A stretch of DNA of 45,322 nucleotides from Acidobacteriota bacterium (lineage in GTDB: Bacteria; Acidobacteriota; Terriglobia; Bryobacterales; Bryobacteraceae): assembly GCA_018268935.1 (NCBI GenBank), contig JAFDVS010000090.1, positions 1-45,322 on the forward strand. Reading direction: 5' to 3'. The position numbers and the translations under genes are program-made. Every line of letters starts with the position of its first letter. The first letter of the stretch is position 1. The notes under the pieces were generated by a model, which ran no database searches, was not told where the DNA came from, and worked only from the letters and a program-made list of their open reading frames with translations. Positions 1-6,956 of this stretch are shown in pieces.

Positions 1-114
1 ATACCGCGAAGCGGTTTAGTTCATTGCGGATTGGGGGGGAGCATTCCGGGGGAGCGGCATTGTGGTTTTTCATTGTTGCGGGTGCTTTGCGGCGAGCGAG
101 ATGATACGAGAGAG

Positions 115-1029
115 ATGAAAGATGATGAATTGAGTGTGCTGGAGGCGCGTGTGCGGATGGTGCTTCCCGAGGAATACCAGGATCGCTATGAGGATGTGCA
201 GCCGGTTTCGATGGGGTCCGCCAGCCTGAAATTCGATGCTGCCAACAGGGTGGCGTGGGATGAAATCTGGGGGCATTTCTGCGATCTGGCGATGGCAGGC
301 GGGCCGCCGCACAAGGGGAAGCTGTTGGAAGCGGCGAGCAAAGAAGAGGTGGAGGCGGAACCGCAGCGGTACCGGAGTGTGGTGGAAGAGATTTGCCGCG
401 GGATTCGCATGGTGTCGGATCTGGCAGTGGAGGCATCTGCGAATGCGGGGTGGATTCGGGTGATGTGCTCGAGCGAGGTGATGGCAGGGTGGCTGGCACG
501 AGCTATCGCGATGGAGAATGTTTCCGCGCACCTGGAAGGCGATGTTGTGGAACTACCTGCCGGTCCGCATTACCGGCTGGAGAAGGAAATCAAGAACGTG
601 GTGACCGCGGTGGCGAAGACCTACCACTACTTCGACGGGCATATGGAGATGGCGCAATTGCGAGGCATGGCGGAGGTATTTGGGGATCGGGAGGTGCCTT
701 TGCTGCAACCCATCCGTCCGGTTGATTCGGGTGGGGGGATGGAGTTGGTGGACCGGGCCAAAGCAGAAGCAGCGGGGAAGGTGTTTGCGGCAACTGGCTT
801 GAGACAGGGTGGAGTGGAATACGGAAGTTGGTTGGGGCTGCAATGCGCGGATGTGCGCCAGGCGATTTGGATGATGCGGGCGCTGGTGGTGAACCATACG
901 ATGGCGCGGCGCGAAGAACAGTGCCTGTATGTTCCGATTCATCCTGGTTTGGATGCGAGTAGTGAGCGAGTGACGCGGGCAGTCCGTAAGGTGCACCGGT
1001 TGGCCAGGGCGAAGGGGATGGGGAGCTAG
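115..1029 (+). CDS. conserved hypothetical protein
   Basis: A 304-residue soluble protein with no signal peptide or membrane segment that I can see. The frame is open from 31, but the ATG at 115 (MKDDELSVLEAR) begins the part that looks protein-like; the 28 residues before it are Gly/Arg/Cys-rich and low in complexity. The sequence is mixed alpha/beta, with acidic helices (LPEEYQDRYEDV) and a region of alternating hydrophobic residues around residues 120-170. I do not recognise a catalytic motif and assign no function. Its stop overlaps the stop of the convergent methyltransferase gene by 4 bp. It is probably a host lineage-specific gene. Confidence 0.7.
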   Translation: MKDDELSVLEARVRMVLPEEYQDRYEDVQPVSMGSASLKFDAANRVAWDEIWGHFCDLAMAGGPPHKGKLLEAASKEEVEAEPQRYRSVVEEICRGIRMVSDLAVEASANAGWIRVMCSSEVMAGWLARAIAMENVSAHLEGDVVELPAGPHYRLEKEIKNVVTAVAKTYHYFDGHMEMAQLRGMAEVFGDREVPLLQPIRPVDSGGGMELVDRAKAEAAGKVFAATGLRQGGVEYGSWLGLQCADVRQAIWMMRALVVNHTMARREEQCLYVPIHPGLDASSERVTRAVRKVHRLARAKGMGS

Positions 1030-1535
1030 CGGGAGCCTGCAGTGTGCAGTTGACGCGAGGGGCCGGGTAATCCGAGCCAGCGCGGGCGGGCAGCGGCGTA
1101 CTCGAGGAAAGCGGTGGTGAATCTCTCGCGCAGGAATGCTTCTTCGGCGAGTACGTAGCGGAAGTGGAGCCATACCAGTAAGGCCGCCGCGGCGATGAGG
1201 TTCCAGAAGACGGTGGTGAAGATGGCAGGGCCGGCGGCGATGCAGACCAAGCCGAGATACATGGGATTGCGGCTCCAGCGGTAGGGGCCGGTTTCGAGAA
1301 GGATGGGGGCCGGGCTGAACGGGCAGACTCCGACGTTGTGCCGGCGGAAGAGCTGATCGGACCAGATGTTGAGGAGTGCGCCGGCAAGGAAGAGAGCAAC
1401 ACCGGCGAGTATCCATGGGATTTCGAGACTGGGCGGCCAGAAGAGCAGGTTGAGCGGGAGTTGGGCGAGGAGGGAAATGAGTAACGCTTTTGGCGGCAAC
1501 GTTGCGGAATTGCGGCTTGCGGGGTGGCTGTTCAT
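1026..1535 (-). CDS. isoprenylcysteine carboxyl methyltransferase-like membrane protein
   Basis: A 169-residue integral membrane protein of the ICMT/phospholipid N-methyltransferase (PEMT-like) superfamily, expected to use S-adenosylmethionine on a small lipid or thiol-type substrate at the membrane. Hydrophobic segments lie near residues 17-35, 40-58 and 105-130. The family signature is visible as ETGPYRWSRNPMYLGL, followed by a conserved Glu pair (EEAFLRERF) and a Tyr in the C-terminal catalytic region. The start MNSHPAS at 1535 was chosen because it overlaps the stop of the upstream MarR gene (ATGA coupling); the open frame further upstream is antisense noise. Co-transcription with a MarR regulator suggests an inducible function. 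The substrate cannot be told from sequence. Confidence 0.85.
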   Translation of the reverse strand: MNSHPASRNSATLPPKALLISLLAQLPLNLLFWPPSLEIPWILAGVALFLAGALLNIWSDQLFRRHNVGVCPFSPAPILLETGPYRWSRNPMYLGLVCIAAGPAIFTTVFWNLIAAAALLVWLHFRYVLAEEAFLRERFTTAFLEYAAARPRWLGLPGPSRQLHTAGSR

Positions 1536-1975
1536 TGACGGCCCTCTTCCTGGATGTGCCGGCGAAGCTGCTGGAGGAGAAGTGTGGCGGCTTCGACCTT
1601 TGCGGGGGGAAGGGAAGCTGCCAACCTTTCGAAGAAGGCCTCGTCGATGGCACGGATCTTGAGCCATATGCGGTGACCCTTTCTGCTGAGCTTCAGGCAG
1701 ACGGTGCGGCGGTCTTCGGTGTCGGGGACTTCTTCGATCCACTCGCGGGCTGCGATGGCGCGGTAGGTTTGTTGGATATGCTGGCGGCTGACGGAGTATT
1801 TCTGGGCGATGGCGGAGAGGCTGAGGGGCTGGGTTTCACGGGCGAGGAATTCGAGGAAGGCGCGTTCTTTGGGGAGAATACCGAGGGGCTCGAGTTCGCG
1901 TCCGGAGGCGGCGGCGAGATCGCGGAAGGCACGGCGCACTTCCCAGACAAGGTTTTCCGCCGCTGTAATGGGCAT
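1532..1975 (-). CDS. MarR-family transcriptional regulator
   Basis: A 147-residue winged-helix repressor of the MarR family. The core is visible as the recognition helix region (LSLSAIAQKYSVSRQHIQQTYR) followed by the wing with the family signature DTEDRRTVCLKLSRKG. Flanking helices should form the dimer interface. The ATG at 1975 (MPITAAENLVWEV) was chosen; a TTG at 2023 would add 16 residues but would sit inside the promoter. The gene overlaps the downstream ICMT-like gene by 4 bp, so the two form one transcription unit. An inverted repeat directly upstream (ATTGTCAAC at 1976-1984 and GTTGACAAT at 2016-2024) is a good candidate autoregulatory operator. Confidence 0.9.
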   Translation of the reverse strand: MPITAAENLVWEVRRAFRDLAAASGRELEPLGILPKERAFLEFLARETQPLSLSAIAQKYSVSRQHIQQTYRAIAAREWIEEVPDTEDRRTVCLKLSRKGHRIWLKIRAIDEAFFERLAASLPPAKVEAATLLLQQLRRHIQEEGRQ

Positions 1976-2024
1976 ATTGTCAACTATATAGACAATGATG
2001 CAATTCGTCAAGTAGGTTGACAAT
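1976..2024 (-). promoter_or_regulatory. marR promoter with overlapping operator
   Basis: Read on the minus strand, a TTGACG -35 box (2006-2011) is followed after exactly 17 bp by a TATAGT -10 box (1983-1988). Two perfect 9-bp inverted-repeat arms, ATTGTCAAC (1976-1984) and GTTGACAAT (2016-2024), flank these boxes, and a shorter ATTGTC-N9-GACAAT repeat lies at 1976-1996. A dimeric MarR bound here would cover the promoter. The -10 box ends about 7 bp before the ATG at 1975 and no Shine-Dalgarno is visible, so the transcript may be leaderless. The neighbouring GH3 gene stops at 2024. Confidence 0.65.
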
Positions 2025-3934
2025 TACCGGGCTGGAGTTGGATAGGACAAGCCGAAGCCGATGGGAAAGAGGGGATTTTTCGAGTCGTGCGGCATGTCTT
2101 CGAGTTGGGCGCGGACGGCGTCCATGGAAGACGGCATTTCAAAGGGCAGCTTTCCGCTGGGGGCGAACTTTCCTGTCAGGACGTCGAAGAGGGCTTCGTC
2201 ACTGACTCCGAAGGTGGCTAACAGTGCCGCTGAGTCCTGGGCCAACTCGGGAATGACCCGGGGCCGTTCGAGATAGAGGACGGTGACCAGGGGGCACTTC
2301 TGAGCGAGGGACCGCAGCGGGGCAAGCTGCTCGGCGGGGAGAGTGAGGTCAATGGGTCTGGTGCTGCGGCCCGCCATGAAGCCGCCGGAGGGCGCGGCGG
2401 CGCGGGCGATGCAGACCTCGGCCTTTTCCGGACTGGCTGTGGACACGTAGCCGTGGCGTGCGGCTTCGGTGGGGTCGAGGCCCTGGATATACATTTTGAC
2501 GCCGGGCTTGAGGGGGAGGATTGCGTCGCGGTTCTTGAGCAGAACAATTGATTTGCGTTGCGCCAGGCCGGCCTTGCGTTCGAACTCTTTGTTGCGCACG
2601 GTTCGGGCGGCCTCGTCGGGATTCACGTAAGGGTTTTCAAACAGGCCCAAGGCAAAGTGGATGCGGAGGATGCGGCGTGCGGATTCGTCGATGCGAGCTT
2701 CGGTTAGCTTCTGCTCTTTCACTAGTTGGACGATCAGTTCCGGGGTGGCGTCGCCGCCGATGCGATCGACGCCGGCCTCGATGGCCTTGCGATAACGGTC
2801 CTTGACGGTGAGCGATTCGACGCCCCAGGGCATGCCGGTGGAGATGCCGGTATCGGAGTTCACCACGCCCTGGAAACCGAGTTTGCCGCGCAGCAAGCCG
2901 GTTACGATCTCCTGGTTGTAGGACATGCCGGTTGCCTCTTTGGCGATGCCGTTGGGGACGGCGTAGTAGGGCATGATCATCGCCGTACCCGCGGCAATGG
3001 CGGCTTTCCAGGGGAGGAGATGGTAGTCGAGGTTGTTGCCGGGGTATACCTGGTTTTTGCCATGGGGGAAGTGTGCGTCGAAGCCGCTGCCGGCCGGGCC
3101 GGCGCCGGGGAAATGTTTGGTGACCACGGCGACGCTGGAAGGGCCAAGGGCAGGGCCCTGAAAGCCGCGAATGAGGGCGCCGATCAACTCCGCAGTGAGG
3201 TTCGCATCTTCGCCGAGAGTTTCGGAGAAGCGGTTCCAGCGGGGTTCGGTGGCGACGTCGGCCGTTGGGTGATAGGCGCCGCGCAGACCTACGGAGAGGT
3301 ATTCGCGCGCGGCGATGGAGGCGAACTCCTCGACCAGCTTGGCGTCGCGCGTGGCGGCCAGGCCGAGCGTGCCCGGCCATTGCGAGAAGGCGGAGGCTGC
3401 TTCCATGATTCCGAAGTTGGCGCCGGCGCCCAGATGGTTGCGGGGATTGGTGACAAAGAGCGGGGGAATGCCGAGGCGGGTGCGTTCGGCCACTTCCTGT
3501 ACGGCATTGAGCCAGGTGGCCATTTGGCGCGGGGGAAGATTGGCGCGAATGATGAACTGCGCCAGGTGAAGCTGGTGCAGGGCGTGCTCGGTGGCGGGCG
3601 AGACCAATTGCGGTGGCCCGGGATTGAAGGGGTTCGTACCGTAAGTGGGCTGATCGCTGACCGCGCCGCCTGGGCCGGGATTCAGCGAGGGGCCGACCAT
3701 TAAGCCGGCCTTTTCTTCGAGGGTCATGCGCGAGACCAGATCCTGTGCCCGCGTTTGGGCGGGGAGGCGCCAATCTTCGTAGGGATCGAGTTGGCCGTTT
3801 TTGTTCAGGTCTTTGAACAGTATGCCGTCGATGCGGAGGATTCTGGCCGTGCGCGAGGCGAGCACCGGTTGGGCAGGATCGGTTTGGGCAAATAGCAATG
3901 TGAAGGCGGAGGCGAGGACGAAGAGGGATTTCAT
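2024..3934 (-). CDS. secreted glycoside hydrolase family 3 (beta-glucosidase-like)
   Basis: A 636-residue exported GH3 enzyme, expected to remove beta-linked glucose or xylose from oligosaccharides by a retaining mechanism. MKSLFVLASAFTLLFAQ is a signal peptide, which fixes the start at 3934; the 58 upstream codons of open frame are not protein-like. An EF-hand-type loop (D42, N44, N46, Q48, D50, E53) precedes the TIM barrel, as in many GH3 proteins with the DLNKNGxLDPYEDW motif. The substrate-binding KHFPG motif is present. The nucleophile is probably D361 in GVVNSDTG. The C-terminal alpha/beta sandwich is present (KSIVLLKNRDAILPL) and the protein ends LFPIGFGLSYPTPAR. The fibronectin-like third domain common in longer family members is absent. 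Confidence 0.93.
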   Translation of the reverse strand: MKSLFVLASAFTLLFAQTDPAQPVLASRTARILRIDGILFKDLNKNGQLDPYEDWRLPAQTRAQDLVSRMTLEEKAGLMVGPSLNPGPGGAVSDQPTYGTNPFNPGPPQLVSPATEHALHQLHLAQFIIRANLPPRQMATWLNAVQEVAERTRLGIPPLFVTNPRNHLGAGANFGIMEAASAFSQWPGTLGLAATRDAKLVEEFASIAAREYLSVGLRGAYHPTADVATEPRWNRFSETLGEDANLTAELIGALIRGFQGPALGPSSVAVVTKHFPGAGPAGSGFDAHFPHGKNQVYPGNNLDYHLLPWKAAIAAGTAMIMPYYAVPNGIAKEATGMSYNQEIVTGLLRGKLGFQGVVNSDTGISTGMPWGVESLTVKDRYRKAIEAGVDRIGGDATPELIVQLVKEQKLTEARIDESARRILRIHFALGLFENPYVNPDEAARTVRNKEFERKAGLAQRKSIVLLKNRDAILPLKPGVKMYIQGLDPTEAARHGYVSTASPEKAEVCIARAAAPSGGFMAGRSTRPIDLTLPAEQLAPLRSLAQKCPLVTVLYLERPRVIPELAQDSAALLATFGVSDEALFDVLTGKFAPSGKLPFEMPSSMDAVRAQLEDMPHDSKNPLFPIGFGLSYPTPAR

Positions 3935-4076
3935 GGGGGCCTTGTTGTGTTGTGCGTCCATCCACATCGTAGCCCGCTTGTTGGTTGTGTAGGGGCGTGC
4001 TGCATTTCGAGAACGCGGCGCTTCACGGATCGGGGGGGGCCGGGCCGTCGCGCCGCGTTGGAGAACAATGCTCGAT

Positions 4077-4547
4077 CTACTGCCGCTGCAGGCGCGCTGC
4101 CGCAACATTTCCCGGCGTGACAGGCACTTCGATGATTTCGAGGCCGTGATTCACGATGACGAAGCGGGCGTTGAGTTGCACGGAACCATTTGGAGTGACG
4201 ATGGTCAATGTCGTCTGGCCGGTGCAATCGGGGTTCACTTCGTAGGCGCCGTTCTGGACCGCTCCGGTGCCCTGGGCGACGCCACTCACCTGGCCTTGCG
4301 AAACGATGGGCCAAGACTTGAGGCCGCCCTTGCCGTCATAGCTTCGCAGGGCCAGAGTGGAATGTGTTTCGGTCTGGTTGGAGCCGGGGACGGGCCGGGT
4401 GCCGGTGGCAACCAGCCCGAAGGTGCCTTTCAACGTGGCAAGGCTACAGGCGCGGTCCTCGTCGGATTGGGCCGCGGCGGGGGCGTTCCCAATGGTCAAT
4501 GCAAGTACGGCAACGCCAACGAGGTTCGAGAATTTCGACTTTGTCAT
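4077..4547 (-). CDS. small secreted protein of unknown function
   Basis: A 156-residue exported protein. The signal peptide (MTKSKFSNLVGVAVLALTIG, cleavage near AAAQ-S) and the Shine-Dalgarno AGGAG 8 bp upstream fix the start at 4547. The mature part contains two cysteines (RACSLATLKGTFGL and NPDCTG) and alternating beta-strand patterns typical of a small beta-barrel or sandwich. Similar short exported proteins containing LxGTYG-like motifs are common in Acidobacteria; no enzymatic motif is seen. It lies immediately downstream of the winged-helix/PD40 regulator gene on the same strand, and a 12-bp palindrome (4645-4656) shared with that gene's upstream region lies about 100 bp before its start. 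Confidence 0.8.
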   Translation of the reverse strand: MTKSKFSNLVGVAVLALTIGNAPAAAQSDEDRACSLATLKGTFGLVATGTRPVPGSNQTETHSTLALRSYDGKGGLKSWPIVSQGQVSGVAQGTGAVQNGAYEVNPDCTGQTTLTIVTPNGSVQLNARFVIVNHGLEIIEVPVTPGNVAAARLQRQ

Positions 4548-4644
4548 CTTTTCTACTCCTGTGCAGAAATTGGCGGGATTGTCTCCCACACGGGCAATCG
4601 TGCCGGAGGGAGTGTGGCGGCCAGAAGTACGAACCGGCTTCATT

Positions 4645-4656
4645 GCGTACGTACGC
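4645..4656. promoter_or_regulatory. candidate operator palindrome GCGTACGTACGC
   Basis: A perfect 12-bp palindrome between the end of the winged-helix/PD40 gene (4681) and the start of the small secreted-protein gene (4547). Its inner 10 bp, CGTACGTACG, recur at 6890-6899 upstream of the regulator gene itself. The repeated position upstream of both genes suggests a binding site for the DNA-binding domain encoded between them. This is inference. Confidence 0.45.
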
Positions 4657-4680
4657 TTTCGATTGAGGAAGATATGAGGG

Positions 4681-6852
4681 TCAGCGGCTGGACCGTTTCT
4701 CGAACTCCTCAAAGAAGTTCAGCGTTACGCTGAGCGATTCCGCGGGTTCACCGACGGTGGGTCCGGCAAGCAAAGCGAGGATTCTGCCATCGGATGACAG
4801 ATCGAAATTGGCTAACACGCCAGTTTCGGCGAGTCTCACAGTGGACCAGGGGCGCGGGGGGCGGACCTCGAAGTCTCCGGCGCGGACACGCCATTCCAGG
4901 GCCATAATCTGGTGATCCTCTGTCTCATAGAGAATTTCCTGTCGCTGGCGGCTCCAGACGGGAAGCCGTCCGCCGCCGCGCGACACCTGGACCTCCCTGC
5001 CGTCGCCGGGGAAGGCGCGCACGTAGACCTCGTAGGCGCCAGACTGCAGAGACACATAGGCGATCCATTTCCCATCCGGGGAAAAGGCGGGATAAGTTTC
5101 CACCGCTTTGGTGCGGAGGAATGGTTCGGGGCTGCCGAGGGTGAAGGCGCCGTTGACGACTGCAACGGGCGCGGTCCACAAGTCGAAGTGGGTTGATGGA
5201 TCCATGCGATAGAAGGCGAGCCGCTTGCCATCGGGGGAAAACGACCAGGGTACGAAGACACCACCGCTGAGCAGCACCTTTGGCGTTGCGGATCCGGGGT
5301 AGGGCATCGATTCGAGGGTGCCTCGACCTTGTACGATGAGGAAGCGGCCGTCGGGGGTCCAGAGAGGTGTGGAATAGTGGCGTCCGTCAGGGGTCAGGGC
5401 GACGGGTGCGGCGCCGCCGGGCCGAGCGACCCAAACGCGCGACTCGCCGCTGACAAGAGCCGAATAGGCCGCTTCACGGCCGTCCGGGGAGATGCGAGGC
5501 CAGAGGTAGGAGCCAACTTCGGGGACTACGGGGCTGATGGATCCGTCCTGGGTAATCCAATTGAGGGAGAACTTCTCGCCGGCGGACTGACGCTTGTGAA
5601 CCATTATTCCAGTGGAGGAGAAGTCGAACTGGGCGAAACCGAACACCGGAGATTCGGAGATTCCAGCGATGACGGTGACGGGATTTCCGGTTGACTGGAG
5701 GGAGGCAGGATCGAACATCTGGGCATACAGGGTTCCCTGATTCACGTACACCAGTTGCCCGGTTGGGAGGTATCTGCCGAAGGTGCCACCCCGCACGAGA
5801 ACCTTGCGCGCGCCGGTAGCGAGCGAGAACGCCTCGACTGACCCGGAGTCCGGGGTAGTGCCGATGTTTGAGAAGAGAATGACGCGGGACCCGGGCAGCA
5901 CTTGCGGCCAGAGAAGGCGTAGCGGCTGCGGGGTCAGATCGAGTACTGCGTTCGGTTTGCCGCCGGTGGACGGAATTCTCCACAGCTTGGCTTCGGAGGT
6001 GAGTGCGGCAACGATCTGGCCGTCATCGCCCCAACTGCCGCCGAGCAAATCCGGCGCGTCGCAGAGCACGGTAGGCGAACCACCGCGGATGGCGATTTTC
6101 CTCAGCTTGCCGCCCGACCAAAAGGCAACCCACTCGCTGTCGGGGGAGAAGAATGGGCCGCGTCCGCCTTCGGTGCCGGGCAGAGGTTTCATCTCGCGGC
6201 GATCCAATTTTCGCAGCCACAATTCCGATCCCCCGTTGGGGCGTGCAGCGACGAAGATGAGGCTCAAGCCATCGGGGGAAAGCGCCATCTGGGTTCCGAC
6301 CACATTGGCCAAACGAACTCCGGCAGGCAGGGCAATATCAAACTCGAGAGTCTGCCGTCTCGGTGCAGTGGCGGAGCGCCAGGGCTTCCAGGCCAGGACG
6401 AATGCTGCCAGCGCGAGGGCGCCGGCCACGACACCGAGTGCAACCAGTGGCTTCGATGACCGGTTGGCTGCCGGCGGAGGTGTGGGGGGCGCGGCGGGTG
6501 ATCGGGGCTCGAATTTCGGGACGTATCCGCCGCGGGGGAGAACGAAAACGATGGGGTCTTCCTTGCCGTCAGTGGCGTAGTAGTGGTCCAGCCGGGTGCG
6601 GAGGCGTGAGACCTCGACTCGCGCGATGGAGTCGATCCTGGGGTCGAAGGATTCCGGCCGCCCGAGCGCGTATACTCCGATGGTGTATTCCTTGAGTTGA
6701 TCGCCTTTGCCGGCCAGTGTCTGTTCAACGAGGAACCGGAGGACTTTGCTGGAACGTTCGGCGGATTCAAATGCCGGGCAGCGGAGGACCTTATCCAACT
6801 GTCCGAGAATCGCGTTCGGCAGAACGTTCGGTTCCGTTGTTGCGTTCGCCAT
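4681..6852 (-). CDS. membrane-anchored winged-helix regulator with PD40 beta-propeller repeats
   Basis: A 723-residue protein of the type abundant in Acidobacteria. Residues about 14-115 form a winged-helix DNA-binding domain (LRFLVEQTLAGKG, LKEYTIGVYALGR, ARVEVSRLRTRLDHYY, FVLPRGGYVPKF). A proline-rich linker leads to one membrane helix at about 134-156. The rest is a periplasmic WD40-like PD40/TolB propeller with repeated SPDG motifs (ALSPDGLS, FSPDSEWV, ISPDGREA, FSPDGKRL, FSPDGKWI). This CadC-like layout suggests an extracytoplasmic signal passed to a cytoplasmic DNA-binding domain. The start ATG at 6852 has palindrome CGTACGTACG 38 bp upstream. Ligand and targets are unknown. Confidence 0.88.
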   Translation of the reverse strand: MANATTEPNVLPNAILGQLDKVLRCPAFESAERSSKVLRFLVEQTLAGKGDQLKEYTIGVYALGRPESFDPRIDSIARVEVSRLRTRLDHYYATDGKEDPIVFVLPRGGYVPKFEPRSPAAPPTPPPAANRSSKPLVALGVVAGALALAAFVLAWKPWRSATAPRRQTLEFDIALPAGVRLANVVGTQMALSPDGLSLIFVAARPNGGSELWLRKLDRREMKPLPGTEGGRGPFFSPDSEWVAFWSGGKLRKIAIRGGSPTVLCDAPDLLGGSWGDDGQIVAALTSEAKLWRIPSTGGKPNAVLDLTPQPLRLLWPQVLPGSRVILFSNIGTTPDSGSVEAFSLATGARKVLVRGGTFGRYLPTGQLVYVNQGTLYAQMFDPASLQSTGNPVTVIAGISESPVFGFAQFDFSSTGIMVHKRQSAGEKFSLNWITQDGSISPVVPEVGSYLWPRISPDGREAAYSALVSGESRVWVARPGGAAPVALTPDGRHYSTPLWTPDGRFLIVQGRGTLESMPYPGSATPKVLLSGGVFVPWSFSPDGKRLAFYRMDPSTHFDLWTAPVAVVNGAFTLGSPEPFLRTKAVETYPAFSPDGKWIAYVSLQSGAYEVYVRAFPGDGREVQVSRGGGRLPVWSRQRQEILYETEDHQIMALEWRVRAGDFEVRPPRPWSTVRLAETGVLANFDLSSDGRILALLAGPTVGEPAESLSVTLNFFEEFEKRSSR

Positions 6853-6889
6853 ATTAGGTCAGCGTAGTCCCAAGTTGTTCTAACTACAA

Positions 6890-6899
6890 CGTACGTACG
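6890..6899. promoter_or_regulatory. candidate operator palindrome CGTACGTACG
   Basis: A perfect 10-bp palindrome in the 104-bp divergent intergenic region between the winged-helix/PD40 regulator (start 6852, minus) and the ankyrin/cyclase protein (start 6957, plus). The same core occurs inside the 12-bp palindrome at 4645-4656. It could be an autoregulatory site that also affects the divergent gene. The function is inferred from position and repetition only. Confidence 0.45.
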
Positions 6900-6956
6900 G
6901 TTTCAGAGCGGTGCGGTACTTCGATTGGAAAGGGTGATTGGGCGACTATCCCGGTC

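Noticed and set aside
553..1653. Long minus-strand frame of 366 residues
   Set aside because: Antisense to the gene at 115-1029 and to the methyltransferase region; His/Pro/Arg-rich composition typical of a shadow frame in GC-rich DNA.
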